Positions 1 to 6,627 are shown, numbered from the stretch's first letter. The stretch is DNA of 16,578 nt from Lachnospiraceae bacterium UBA3774 (GCA_002369255.1 DFFO01000037.1:1-16578); one strand, 5' to 3'. Numbers and translations: made by a program. The notes: generated from the letters alone by a model not told the origin.

Positions 1-20
1 GACCACTTCGATACCTCTCC
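1..20 (-). tRNA. tRNA-Ser (probable), 5' end only, cut by the window edge
   Basis: Read on the minus strand, the bases from position 20 down to 1 are GGAGAGGTATCGAAGTGGTC. This is a tRNA 5' end: a seven-base acceptor strand (GGAGAGG), the TA at positions 8-9, and a D-arm start of the kind found in class II tRNAs. The form GGAGxGGTATCGAAGTGGTC is typical of Firmicute tRNA-Ser. The anticodon lies outside the window, so the isoacceptor cannot be read. A good sigma-A promoter lies just upstream, which supports a real gene start here. tRNA-Leu or tRNA-Tyr are less likely alternatives. Confidence 0.72.
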
Positions 21-51
21 AAAGTATGCCTGCGTCCTAAACGCAAGTGGT

Positions 52-80
52 AATTTATCACAAAACCCTATAACTGTCAA
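52..80 (-). promoter_or_regulatory. Sigma-A promoter of the tRNA gene
   Basis: On the minus strand there is a perfect -35 TTGACA (80-75), a 17-base spacer, and TAAATT (57-52) as -10, preceded by TGTGA. Predicted transcription start is near position 45, about 25 bases before the mature tRNA 5' end. The leader contains a small GCGT/ACGC hairpin (about 31-43), which would be removed by RNase P. Confidence 0.6.
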
Positions 81-81
81 G

Positions 82-125
82 AAAAATTGCCCGGCCTCTA
101 TCATCGCCCAGCCGGTATTGCCGGC
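82..125 (-). terminator. Possible weak terminator of the polymerase-yolD operon
   Basis: After the yolD stop, the minus strand has two competing GC hairpins. One pairs 121-125 with 111-115 (five-base loop). The other pairs 111-115 with 91-95 (15-base loop). A short T run follows at 86-82. The stems are only 5 bp, so this is a weak call. It sits immediately before the tRNA promoter, where a terminator would be expected. Confidence 0.35.
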
Positions 126-143
126 GCGTGATCCCGGATATAT

Positions 144-503
144 TCATTCTCCGATCCGTTTTATCGATCTGATGTCCATAAATGGGATGCTAAGCCCCGC
201 GGCGCCGTTATCCGCGCCTTCCACAATAAGGATCTTGCGCACGGGATTTATGCGGTCAACTATTCCGACGGCCGTAAAATACGCCCCTTCGCAAAAGTAT
301 TCCACTTCTATTCCGTCGCCGGCCTCAAGCACGCAGAGCTCGTCGCTGATATGCGTGATCTCATCCTCCGAAAGCTCGTGGCGGCTGACTGTCATATATT
401 CTTCTTCTTTTGCCTTCAGAGCCCGTCCAAGGCCTGTAAGCGCGTCAAACGGCGCGAACTGTTTTGCTCTTTCTATTCTTGTCATTTTATATCTTTCAGC
501 CAT
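144..503 (-). CDS. YolD-like protein, partner of the Y-family polymerase
   Basis: A 119-residue protein of the YolD-like family. It has the family's N-terminal signature RAKQFAPFDAL (residues 12-22), followed by a charged helix and a beta-rich C-terminal half. YolD-type proteins in Firmicutes are usually encoded next to Y-family polymerases (yolD/uvrX, yqjX/yqjW) and are thought to play a UmuD-like accessory role; their biochemical function is not settled. The gene starts 24 bases after the polymerase stop on the same strand, so the two are almost certainly co-transcribed and SOS-controlled. The ATG at 503 has an AGAGG at good spacing; a second in-frame ATG (residue 7) is possible. There are no signal peptide or membrane segments. 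Length is normal for the family. Confidence 0.88.
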   Translation of the reverse strand: MAERYKMTRIERAKQFAPFDALTGLGRALKAKEEEYMTVSRHELSEDEITHISDELCVLEAGDGIEVEYFCEGAYFTAVGIVDRINPVRKILIVEGADNGAAGLSIPFMDIRSIKRIGE

Positions 504-527
504 TTCATTCCTCTTTATGCAATATTT

Positions 528-1832
528 TCAGGCTTTATGACCGCCTATCTGACGGTTACGCTCTATCAGCGTGGCTCCTTCCTGGAGATCGGAAGCCTTT
601 ATTACGGCATTTTTGCCGAATTTTTTTTGCAGGCCGAGAATCTCGCCGCGGAGGCGTTTGTGTTCTGCCGGCTCTGTCATTTCTTCGTCAAAAAGGCTCG
701 TCTGGCGGATTCCTTCGTCCTCCAGGACCTCATTGCACGAAATGTTCAGCCGCCTGATAGGCACGTCTCTGTGCGCCGTGGCCCGGTATGCGTCCATCAA
801 TGCAGGCACTATCACAAGATCGGAATTTGTCGGGGTTTCAAACGAAGCTGTTCCCACGGTATGTTTTATTCCTATCTTTCCGGTGTGCCGATCCGTCGCC
901 AACTCCGAATCATGGCCAAATGTGCTTCCGGTCCTGTAACCTACCGATACCGTCACAGATCTTGTAACAAGTCTTTTTTTCAGAAGATCCTGACATATAA
1001 GCTCCGACATCTCACGGACTATGATCTCCGCTTTTTCAAAAGAATAGTCGCACGGCAGCACCTGTCCGGACGATATGGAATGATTCTTTCTGACATAGGC
1101 TTTTATGTCGGCTATGGTACAGCTCTCCCGCCCCCACGCATGGTCTATAAGCAACTCCGTATCCTTTCCGAAAAGGCCGTACAAAAAATCCTCATCCGCA
1201 TGCGCTATATCTCTCATGGTATGGATTCCGTATTTCGCCAGCCTATCCATAGTACGCGAGCCTATCATCCAAAAATCGGACAGCGGTCTGTGATCCCAGA
1301 GCGAGGCAATATAAGTCTCCTCATCCAAATATCCGATAAAATCCGGCGAATGCTTCGCCGTGATATCCAGCGCGATCTTTGCGAGGTACATATTCGTGCC
1401 TATCCCGCAGGTGGCATATATTCCAAGCTCCTCCCGGATCCTCCCGAGCAGAAAACGGGCAAGCTCATCCGCATTCATATTCATGCGCCGCATATAACCC
1501 GTCGCGTCTATAAATACTTCGTCAATGGAATAAACGTGTATATCGTCGGGGCAAATATATCGGAGATAAATTCCGTATATAGTCGCGGCATAATCTATAT
1601 AAAGCTGCATGCGGGGAGGCGCCATGATATATCTGATGTTTTTCGGTATTTCAAAGACGCGGCAGCGGTTTTTTACGCCCATAGCTTTCATGGACGGGGA
1701 AACCGCAAGGCATATGGTCTTGTCCGTGCGGGTGGGATCCGCTACGACAAGATTCGTAGTCATAGGATCAAGCCCTCTTTCCACGCACTCAACGGAAGCA
1801 TAAAAAGATTTTAAATCAATGCAGATATACAT
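528..1832 (-). CDS. Y-family translesion DNA polymerase (UmuC/UvrX-like)
   Basis: An error-prone DNA polymerase of the Y family, 434 residues from the chosen start. Visible features: the first catalytic aspartate D6 in YICIDLKSFYASVE with likely steric-gate Y11; the second metal-site pair in YSIDE (D104, E105); a helix-hairpin-helix-like stretch near WMIGSRTMDRLAKYGI; a little-finger region; and QTSLF (377-381), a good match to a beta-clamp-binding motif. The C-terminus GATLIERNRQIGGHKA is characteristic of the Firmicute UmuC-like group paired with YolD. The start is ATG 1832, because the family begins with M-Y-I-C-I-D; the longer frame to 1856 would begin inside the promoter. The promoter carries a LexA box, so expression is expected to be DNA-damage inducible. 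Whether to call it Pol IV or Pol V type cannot be settled by eye. Confidence 0.93.
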   Translation of the reverse strand: MYICIDLKSFYASVECVERGLDPMTTNLVVADPTRTDKTICLAVSPSMKAMGVKNRCRVFEIPKNIRYIMAPPRMQLYIDYAATIYGIYLRYICPDDIHVYSIDEVFIDATGYMRRMNMNADELARFLLGRIREELGIYATCGIGTNMYLAKIALDITAKHSPDFIGYLDEETYIASLWDHRPLSDFWMIGSRTMDRLAKYGIHTMRDIAHADEDFLYGLFGKDTELLIDHAWGRESCTIADIKAYVRKNHSISSGQVLPCDYSFEKAEIIVREMSELICQDLLKKRLVTRSVTVSVGYRTGSTFGHDSELATDRHTGKIGIKHTVGTASFETPTNSDLVIVPALMDAYRATAHRDVPIRRLNISCNEVLEDEGIRQTSLFDEEMTEPAEHKRLRGEILGLQKKFGKNAVIKASDLQEGATLIERNRQIGGHKA

Positions 1833-1841
1833 AGCTCCTAT

Positions 1842-1870
1842 ATGATAACCGAACAAATGTTTGTTGTCAA
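1842..1870 (-). promoter_or_regulatory. Sigma-A promoter of the polymerase-yolD operon
   Basis: On the minus strand: perfect -35 TTGACA (1870-1865), a 17-base spacer, and -10 TATCAT (1847-1842, five of six consensus bases). The predicted start point (about 1836-1834) is only a few bases before ATG 1832, so the mRNA would be nearly leaderless. The SOS box fills the spacer. Confidence 0.8.
1850..1863. promoter_or_regulatory. SOS box (LexA/DinR operator)
   Basis: The plus strand reads CGAACAAATGTTTG. The Gram-positive LexA consensus is CGAACRNRYGTTYC, and only the last base differs. The GAAC-N4-GTTT core is an imperfect palindrome. It lies wholly between the -35 and -10 of the polymerase promoter, where bound LexA would block RNA polymerase. 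A DNA-damage polymerase immediately downstream makes the assignment strong. Confidence 0.85.
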
Positions 1871-1873
1871 TAT

Positions 1874-1905
1874 AAAAACCCCGCCTTTTTTAAAGACGGG
1901 GCTTT
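1874..1905 (-). terminator. Rho-independent terminator of glnS
   Basis: On the minus strand a hairpin with arms about AAAGCCCCGTCTTT and AAAGGCGGGGTTT (two G-T wobbles, a very short A-rich loop) runs into TTTTTATA. It lies 21 bases after the glnS stop and directly before the -35 of the polymerase promoter, so it separates the two transcription units. Confidence 0.85.
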
Positions 1906-1925
1906 GTAAGAATACAGCTGCATTA

Positions 1926-3632
1926 TCAGGTTTTCGGAAGTCTGAACGAGCTTTTTAGCGAAACGATCCTGTTGAACACCGGTGCGCCCGGTTTTGAGTC
2001 CTTCAGGTCGGCAACAAAATATCCGTTTCTTACGAACTGGAAGCGGTCTTCCGCCGCCGCATCCATAAGCGCAGGCTCCACATAGGCTTCTTTTTCGATC
2101 AGAGAATCGGGGTTCAGATTCAGCGAACCATCCTCATTATATACGCCTTTTTCTTCATCGACGATATTTTCATAGAGTCTGACTTTGGCGGTTTTTGCCG
2201 TTTTTGCAGCTACCCAGTGGATGGTGCCCTTGACCTTTCTTCCCTCAAAGCCACTTCCGCTCTTTGTCTCCGGGTCATAGGTGCAGTGTATCGCCTTTAT
2301 TTCGCCGTTTTCATCCTTGTCGACTCCGACGCACTTTACAAAATATGCGTTCATAAGCCGTACTTCGTTTCCGGGGAAAAGCCTGAAATACTTTTTCGGA
2401 GGTTCTTCCATAAAGTCTTCTCTCTCTATGTAAAGCTCTCTTCCAAACGGAAGGCTGCGGCTTCCGAGCTCTTCGTTTTCAAGGTTTAGCGCGGCGTCAA
2501 GATATTCGATCTGCTCCTGCGGGTAATTGTCAATTATCACCTTTACCGGATCAAGGATAGCCATAAGACGCGGTTTTTTCAACTTCAGATCTTCTCTTAT
2601 GCAATATTCGAGCGCAGGCATTTCAGCCGTTGACTGGCTCTTGCTGATACCGGACATTTCAACGAACATCTTTATCGCTTCGGGCGTATAGCCTCTGCGC
2701 CGCAGTCCGCTGATGCTGACCAGCCTCGGATCGTCCCAGCCGTCTACCACGCCGTCCTCTACAAGCTTTTTGATGTACCTTTTGCCAGTAACTACGTTTT
2801 TCAGGTAAAGTTTTGCAAATTCGATCTGTCTGGGCGGCATCTCAAATTCGCATTCCCTGACAAACCAGTCATAAAGCGGTCTGTGGTCTTCAAATTCGAG
2901 AGTACATAGCGAGTGAGTGATATGCTCAAATGCGTCCTCAAGCGGATGAGCAAAGTCGTACATGGGATAAATGCACCATTTGTCGCCCGTATTGTGATGA
3001 GTCAGGCGAGCTATACGGTAAATAACCGGATCGCGCATATTTATGTTGGGCGAGGCCATGTCTATTTTCGCCCTTAAAACTCTGCTTCCGTCCGGATATT
3101 TGCCGGCTTTCATGCCCTCAAACAATTCCAGATTTTCTTCGATACTGCGGTCTCTGTAGGGGCTGTTTTTACCGGGCTCGGTCAGCGTGCCGCGATACTC
3201 TCTGATCTCATCGGCCGTAAGATCGCAAACGAAAGCCTTTCCTTTTTTTATGAGCTTTACCGCGCATTCATACATCTGATCAAAATAATCCGATGCAAAG
3301 AACAGCCGGTCTTCCCAATCCGCCCCAAGCCATGCCACGTCGGATTTTATCGACTCGACAAATTCGGATTTTTCTTTTGTGGGATTTGTATCATCAAAGC
3401 GAAGGTTGAATTTCCCGCCGTATTTGCGCGCGATGCCGTAGCTGAGCAAAACCGCTTTTGCGTGACCGATATGCAGATAACCGTTCGGTTCCGGAGGAAA
3501 ACGGGTATGCACATGGTCATAAACGCCCTCTGCAAGGTCCTTGTCGATCGCGTTTTCTATGAAATTTTTTGAAACCTTTTCGGCGGTCTCTTCCCGGGAC
3601 TCTTCTGCCCCGATATTTTTTTCTTCACTCAT
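1926..3632 (-). CDS. glnS: Glutaminyl-tRNA synthetase
   Basis: A class I aminoacyl-tRNA synthetase that charges tRNA-Gln with glutamine in the cytoplasm; 568 residues, close to the usual 550-580. Seen: PPEPNGYLHIGHAKA with the HIGH motif at 54-57; NLRFDDTNP (76-84); YPMYDFAHPLEDA (222-234); WDDPR and the GlnRS-typical SGLRRRGYTPEAI (308-320). The second ATP-binding loop reads VVTGKRYIKK (280-289) where E. coli GlnRS has VMSKRKL. A C-terminal beta-barrel anticodon-binding domain follows. An acidic N-terminal extension of about 35 residues precedes the catalytic core. Start: ATG 3632 has GGAAGAGG six bases upstream; the frame runs on to a TTG at 3653, but that would place the ribosome site inside the gene. 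It is monocistronic with its own promoter. There is no room for a T-box leader. Confidence 0.97.
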   Translation of the reverse strand: MSEEKNIGAEESREETAEKVSKNFIENAIDKDLAEGVYDHVHTRFPPEPNGYLHIGHAKAVLLSYGIARKYGGKFNLRFDDTNPTKEKSEFVESIKSDVAWLGADWEDRLFFASDYFDQMYECAVKLIKKGKAFVCDLTADEIREYRGTLTEPGKNSPYRDRSIEENLELFEGMKAGKYPDGSRVLRAKIDMASPNINMRDPVIYRIARLTHHNTGDKWCIYPMYDFAHPLEDAFEHITHSLCTLEFEDHRPLYDWFVRECEFEMPPRQIEFAKLYLKNVVTGKRYIKKLVEDGVVDGWDDPRLVSISGLRRRGYTPEAIKMFVEMSGISKSQSTAEMPALEYCIREDLKLKKPRLMAILDPVKVIIDNYPQEQIEYLDAALNLENEELGSRSLPFGRELYIEREDFMEEPPKKYFRLFPGNEVRLMNAYFVKCVGVDKDENGEIKAIHCTYDPETKSGSGFEGRKVKGTIHWVAAKTAKTAKVRLYENIVDEEKGVYNEDGSLNLNPDSLIEKEAYVEPALMDAAAEDRFQFVRNGYFVADLKDSKPGAPVFNRIVSLKSSFRLPKT

Positions 3633-3676
3633 AAAAAGCCTCTTCCGTATCAAATATTGTTCAAAAACACCCGTAC

Positions 3677-3705
3677 ATTATATATTCGCGCTCCTAAACC
3701 GTCAA
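3677..3705 (-). promoter_or_regulatory. Sigma-A promoter of glnS
   Basis: On the minus strand: -35 TTGACG (3705-3700), a 17-base spacer, and a perfect -10 TATAAT (3682-3677). The leader to ATG 3632 would be only about 40 bases, too short for a T-box riboswitch. Confidence 0.85.
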
Positions 3706-3819
3706 GTAACGCTTGGCTTTTTTGTGCCCGCGCAGGCCGCCAAAAAATGGCATAAGCAAAATACTTATAGATTATCAAATTTTAATAATAATTTTATGTT
3801 CTTTTGGCCCGCCGTCTTA

Positions 3820-3825
3820 TATAAT
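3820..3825 (+). promoter_or_regulatory. Probable -10 element for the 3857-5876 operon
   Basis: A perfect TATAAT lies 32 bases before ATG 3857. No good -35 exists at the right distance (TGTTCT at 3797-3802 is the best). The 3768-3800 stretch is very A/T-rich and could act as an UP element. A 5-bp inverted repeat ATAAG/CTTAT (3752-3768) lies upstream and could be an operator, with little support. The weak -35 suggests an activator or low expression. Confidence 0.55.
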
Positions 3826-3856
3826 ATGCGTTAGATTTAACGCTTCGGAGGCTGTT

Positions 3857-4282
3857 ATGGGAGAAAGATTCAGAAGATTTATGGCCGGGCGGTACGGCGT
3901 TGACGAGTTGTCGCGTTTTTTGCTTTTTAGTGCGCTTGCCCTGCTGGTTGTTGAATTTATCATCAATACTTTTTTTAAAGAGCTTTACGTTGTCAGCCGT
4001 ATTTTAAATCTTATCGGCCTGATCCTGATCATACTGAATTTTATCAGAATGTTTTCAAAAAACCATTCCGGGCAGTACCGTCTGAATCAGAAATATCTCA
4101 GAGCGAAGGCCTCTTTTCTCCGATTCTTCAAAGATTTCGGAAGATGGGGAAGATCCAAAGACAAGACTCACAAAATATTCACGTGTCCGTCCTGCTCACA
4201 GCGCGTACGTGTCCCTAAGGGGCGCGGCCGCATCGCGATCACCTGTCCCAAATGCAAAGCCCAGTTTATAAAAAAGACCTGA
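3857..4282 (+). CDS. Small membrane protein with C-terminal zinc ribbon
   Basis: A 141-residue protein. Two hydrophobic segments (about 20-40 and 45-64) form a membrane hairpin. A basic stretch follows (about 65-108, rich in R/K), then a zinc ribbon with C110-x2-C113 and C130-x2-C133 (TCPSCSQ ... TCPKCKA). The ribbon should lie in the cytoplasm under the positive-inside rule. I recognise the architecture but no named family, and the function is unknown. CGGAGG sits five bases before ATG 3857. The open frame continues upstream without a start of comparable quality, so the upstream part is probably not translated. The stop (TGA, 4280-4282) is one base before the next ATG, implying an operon and translational coupling with the DUF5685 gene. 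A zinc-binding or nucleic-acid/protein docking role at the membrane is possible but unproven. Confidence 0.8.
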   Translation: MGERFRRFMAGRYGVDELSRFLLFSALALLVVEFIINTFFKELYVVSRILNLIGLILIILNFIRMFSKNHSGQYRLNQKYLRAKASFLRFFKDFGRWGRSKDKTHKIFTCPSCSQRVRVPKGRGRIAITCPKCKAQFIKKT

Positions 4283-4283
4283 T

Positions 4284-5108
4284 ATGTTTGGATATATTAC
4301 CGTAAATAAGCAAGAATTAAAACTCAAAGACTACGACGTTTATCATTCTTTTTACTGCGGCGTATGTCATTCGCTTTATACCCGCTACGGGAGAAGGGGA
4401 CAGCTTACGCTGTCTTTTGACATGACTTTTACCGCGCTTTTGCTTTCCGGTCTCTATGAGCCGGACAGCGGAACGGACGACCGGTTTTGCGTGCTTCATC
4501 CGGCTCAAAAGCAAACGTATATATCAAATACTTTTATAGATTATGCCGCGGATATGAACGTGCTTTTAGCCTTTTTTAATCTGCACGATGACTGGACCGA
4601 CGATCACAATATAAAAAGCCGCACTCTGGAAAAGCTCCTTTCCAAAAACATACCGGAGCTTAAAGAACGCTATCCGCGTCAGTACAGGGCCGTACAAAAA
4701 TACGTCACACGGCTTGCCGCAATGGAAGACCGCAAAGAAAAAGATATTGACAAAGTAGCGGGGCTCACAGGGGAAATGCTTGCACAGATACTCGCGGTAA
4801 ATGACGATATGTGGGCTGCCGACTTGAAAAGACTGGGCTTTTTCCTCGGAAAATTCATCTATCTGATGGATGCATATGAAGACCGGGCGTCGGACAAAAA
4901 GGACGGCAATTACAATATCTGGCTGCTGCAGAATGATAAATACGGCGACGAAGAGATCCTGTCGATCCTCAACCTCATGATGAGCGAGGGCGCGCTTGCT
5001 TTTGAGGCGCTTCCCATAATAAAGTACGCCGATATTCTCAGAAATATCATTTACAGCGGCGTCTGGATAAAATATGAAATGCTTAAAGCCAAGGAGAAAA
5101 AGGAATAA
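4284..5108 (+). CDS. DUF5685 family protein with Asp-rich motifs
   Basis: A 274-residue protein matching the DUF5685 family of Clostridia by its opening MFGYITVNKQELKLKDYDVY, the CGVC pair (C25, C28) and a third Cys before HPA (C69). It is mostly alpha-helical and has no signal peptide. Two acidic clusters stand out: HDDWTDD (101-107), and DAYED (196-200) with D204 and GNYN (208-211). The second, after LGFFLGKFIYLM, resembles the second metal-binding motif of squalene/phytoene synthases; the first resembles a DDxxD motif. This suggests a diverged isoprenoid-synthase-like helical fold, but that is inference. The family function is unknown to me. The start follows the preceding stop by one base with no strong ribosome site, so translation is probably coupled. 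The J-protein ATG directly follows its stop codon. Confidence 0.82.
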   Translation: MFGYITVNKQELKLKDYDVYHSFYCGVCHSLYTRYGRRGQLTLSFDMTFTALLLSGLYEPDSGTDDRFCVLHPAQKQTYISNTFIDYAADMNVLLAFFNLHDDWTDDHNIKSRTLEKLLSKNIPELKERYPRQYRAVQKYVTRLAAMEDRKEKDIDKVAGLTGEMLAQILAVNDDMWAADLKRLGFFLGKFIYLMDAYEDRASDKKDGNYNIWLLQNDKYGDEEILSILNLMMSEGALAFEALPIIKYADILRNIIYSGVWIKYEMLKAKEKKE

Positions 5109-5876
5109 ATGTTAGACCCTTATAAGGTTTTGGGAATCTCGTCTTCTGCCACAGACGACGAGATCAAAAAGGCATATCGGGCTTTAAGCCGCAAATACCA
5201 CCCTGACGCAAATATCAACAATCCCAACAAAGCTCAGGCCGAAGAAAAGTTCAAAGAAGTACAGCAGGCTTATGAGCAGATCGTGCGCGAACGCGAGCAG
5301 GGCGTGCGCGGAGGATACAGCGGCGCAGGAAACTCATCAGGATACGGCTACGGTCGCACGGCGCAGGGAGGATATGGTGGTTCATCTTCCGGGCAAGGCG
5401 GATACGGCGGCTTTGGCTGGGGGCCTTTTGGCGGTTTTTGGGGAGATTTCGGAGATTTTGGCGATTCCGGCAGATCTTCCCAAAACAGCAACGAACGTTA
5501 CGACAGTGAAACGGCTCAACGACTCAATGCCGCCGCCACTTATATTAATTCCGGCAGCTATCGCGAGGCGCTGAACGTTTTGGGATCAATGAAAGACCGC
5601 CCGGCCAGATGGTATTATTTCAGCGCGGCGGCAAACTCAGGACTCGGAAACAACGTAATTGCACTTGAGCATGCGAGGAAAGCCCATGAAATGGAACCTG
5701 ACAACCGCGAGTATGATATGCTTTTGTCGCGGCTTGAAAACGGCGGCTCCTGGTATCGTGAAAGCGGCGCGGACTATGGCAGAGGAGCAAATCTGTCCAA
5801 ATACTGTCTTGCCTGCTGCGCTCTGAACGTATGCTGTAATTCTTTTGCGGGAATGGGGCGGTTCTTCTGCTGCTAA
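5109..5876 (+). CDS. J-domain protein with Gly-rich linker, TPR-like region and Cys-rich tail
   Basis: A 255-residue co-chaperone-like protein. An N-terminal J domain (1-66) has the HPD motif at 31-33, which stimulates the ATPase of DnaK-type Hsp70. A long Gly/Tyr/Phe/Ser-rich linker follows (about 66-125), then a helical TPR-like region (133-210, with AAATYINSGSYREALNVL and ALEHARKAHEMEPDN). The tail has seven cysteines (233, 236, 237, 242, 243, 254, 255) and the protein ends in FFCC. It lacks the zinc-finger and substrate-binding domains of true DnaJ, so it is a specialised (class III) J-protein, not dnaJ. There is no signal peptide. The ATG abuts the DUF5685 stop, with AAGGAG and AGGA just upstream. 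It is the last gene of the operon and is followed by a strong terminator. The Cys tail could bind metal, anchor to the membrane or be modified; none is shown. Confidence 0.87.
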   Translation: MLDPYKVLGISSSATDDEIKKAYRALSRKYHPDANINNPNKAQAEEKFKEVQQAYEQIVREREQGVRGGYSGAGNSSGYGYGRTAQGGYGGSSSGQGGYGGFGWGPFGGFWGDFGDFGDSGRSSQNSNERYDSETAQRLNAAATYINSGSYREALNVLGSMKDRPARWYYFSAAANSGLGNNVIALEHARKAHEMEPDNREYDMLLSRLENGGSWYRESGADYGRGANLSKYCLACCALNVCCNSFAGMGRFFCC

Positions 5877-5879
5877 GCA

Positions 5880-5917
5880 AAAAACCGAACGCCTTTTAAA
5901 GCGTCCGGTTTTTATTT
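5880..5917 (+). terminator. Strong, probably bidirectional terminator
   Basis: Arms 5880-5892 (AAAAACCGAACGC) and 5901-5913 (GCGTCCGGTTTTT) form a 13-bp stem with one mismatch and an eight-base loop. A T-rich tract follows on the plus strand, and the leading A run gives a T run on the minus strand. It lies between the convergent J-protein and C39-like genes and can serve both. Confidence 0.9.
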
Positions 5918-5932
5918 TTTGATATCGTCTTT

Positions 5933-6529
5933 TCACTCTCTCCAAAACAGATAAAAGCCTCGATCTTCCTCAAGCGACCATTCAATATCCGCCGCCAGGG
6001 TCTCCTTTGAACAAAGTGCTACAAATCCTTTCATTTCGACTTTGCCTTTTCTCTCCGGTACGTCATATTTATCTTCCGTATAAGACGGGTCAAGTATCGC
6101 GTATCTTCCGTCGGGTTCAATACCGATCACCGTAATATAATGTCCCTGCTTGGTAAACGTGGCCATGCTGCCGTCAGGGTGCGTCCGCACGTGAGCTATT
6201 ACGCAGCCTCCGGTCTTTAAGCAAGCGTCAAGCTTTGAAAAATCAGAGGTCTTTTCCATCTTTAATCCGACTGTTTTTGCAAATGCAGGAGCATATATCG
6301 AAAAATCCGTTCCTGTTCTGTGATTTGCGCCGGTACTGTACGAAAGCCCGATAGCGTCTTCCAAAGAAAAGCCGCACGGCACGAGCAATCTGTCCGCAAC
6401 CATAACAGAGCAGCAAAGTCCGCAGCCGCTAGTCTTTATCGTACTATTCTGGCCGTACTCATCATCCGGCGTATCTGTGCGCGTCCTGTAGGGAACATCA
6501 GGATAATCGTTCTGATTTACAAATAACAT
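5933..6529 (-). CDS. C39-like papain-fold cysteine peptidase family protein, apparently cytoplasmic
   Basis: A 198-residue protein of the peptidase C39-like (papain-fold) type. Likely active-site residues: Q27 (YGQNST) for the oxyanion hole, C36 in TSGCGLCC as nucleophile, H130 in GHYITVIGI, and D147 in YAILDPSY. The spacing and the GHYITVIGI...LDP pattern are those of the C39-like group. Substrate and reaction are unknown; relatives cut peptides or act on bacteriocin leaders, and some are amidases. There is no N-terminal hydrophobic segment and no ABC transporter domain, so it should stay in the cytoplasm unless exported by another route. Start: ATG 6529 has GGGAGG five bases upstream; a longer frame to 6544 would overlap that site. 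It is a single-gene unit with its own promoter, convergent with the J-protein operon. Confidence 0.8.
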   Translation of the reverse strand: MLFVNQNDYPDVPYRTRTDTPDDEYGQNSTIKTSGCGLCCSVMVADRLLVPCGFSLEDAIGLSYSTGANHRTGTDFSIYAPAFAKTVGLKMEKTSDFSKLDACLKTGGCVIAHVRTHPDGSMATFTKQGHYITVIGIEPDGRYAILDPSYTEDKYDVPERKGKVEMKGFVALCSKETLAADIEWSLEEDRGFYLFWRE

Positions 6530-6559
6530 TTTCGCCTCCCGCAAAAAACATTTTCATCC

Positions 6560-6587
6560 ATTATATATTATTTTCTTATAAGGTCAA
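6560..6587 (-). promoter_or_regulatory. Sigma-A promoter of the C39-like gene
   Basis: On the minus strand: -35 TTGACC (6587-6582), a 16-base spacer, and a perfect -10 TATAAT (6565-6560). The leader to ATG 6529 is about 25 bases. Confidence 0.8.
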
Positions 6588-6627
6588 GACCGACGTCAGC
6601 CTGCAAAAAGCAAAAAGCGTAATACGC

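Noticed and set aside
351..1814. A 487-codon open frame on the plus strand
   Set aside because: It lies antisense to the Y-family polymerase and yolD, which have clear motifs. Its translation is low-complexity and resembles no family.
1833..1856. Longer N-terminus for the Y-family polymerase starting at ATG 1856
   Set aside because: It would start upstream of the -10 and inside the LexA box, and the extra eight residues do not fit the family start.
3633..3653. TTG start for glnS seven codons upstream
   Set aside because: It would bury the GGAAGAGG ribosome site inside the gene; ATG 3632 has proper spacing.
3633..3676. T-box riboswitch for glnS
   Set aside because: The leader after the predicted start is about 40 bases, with no room for a specifier stem or antiterminator.
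3713..3856. Upstream extension of the zinc-ribbon membrane protein
   Set aside because: The stretch includes the operon -10 element and the CGGAGG ribosome site before ATG 3857, and its translation has no family character.
5300..5465. Tandem repeat in the Gly-rich linker of the J-protein gene
   Set aside because: It is compositional bias (GGY/GGF runs) typical of J-protein linkers, with no exact DNA repeat unit.
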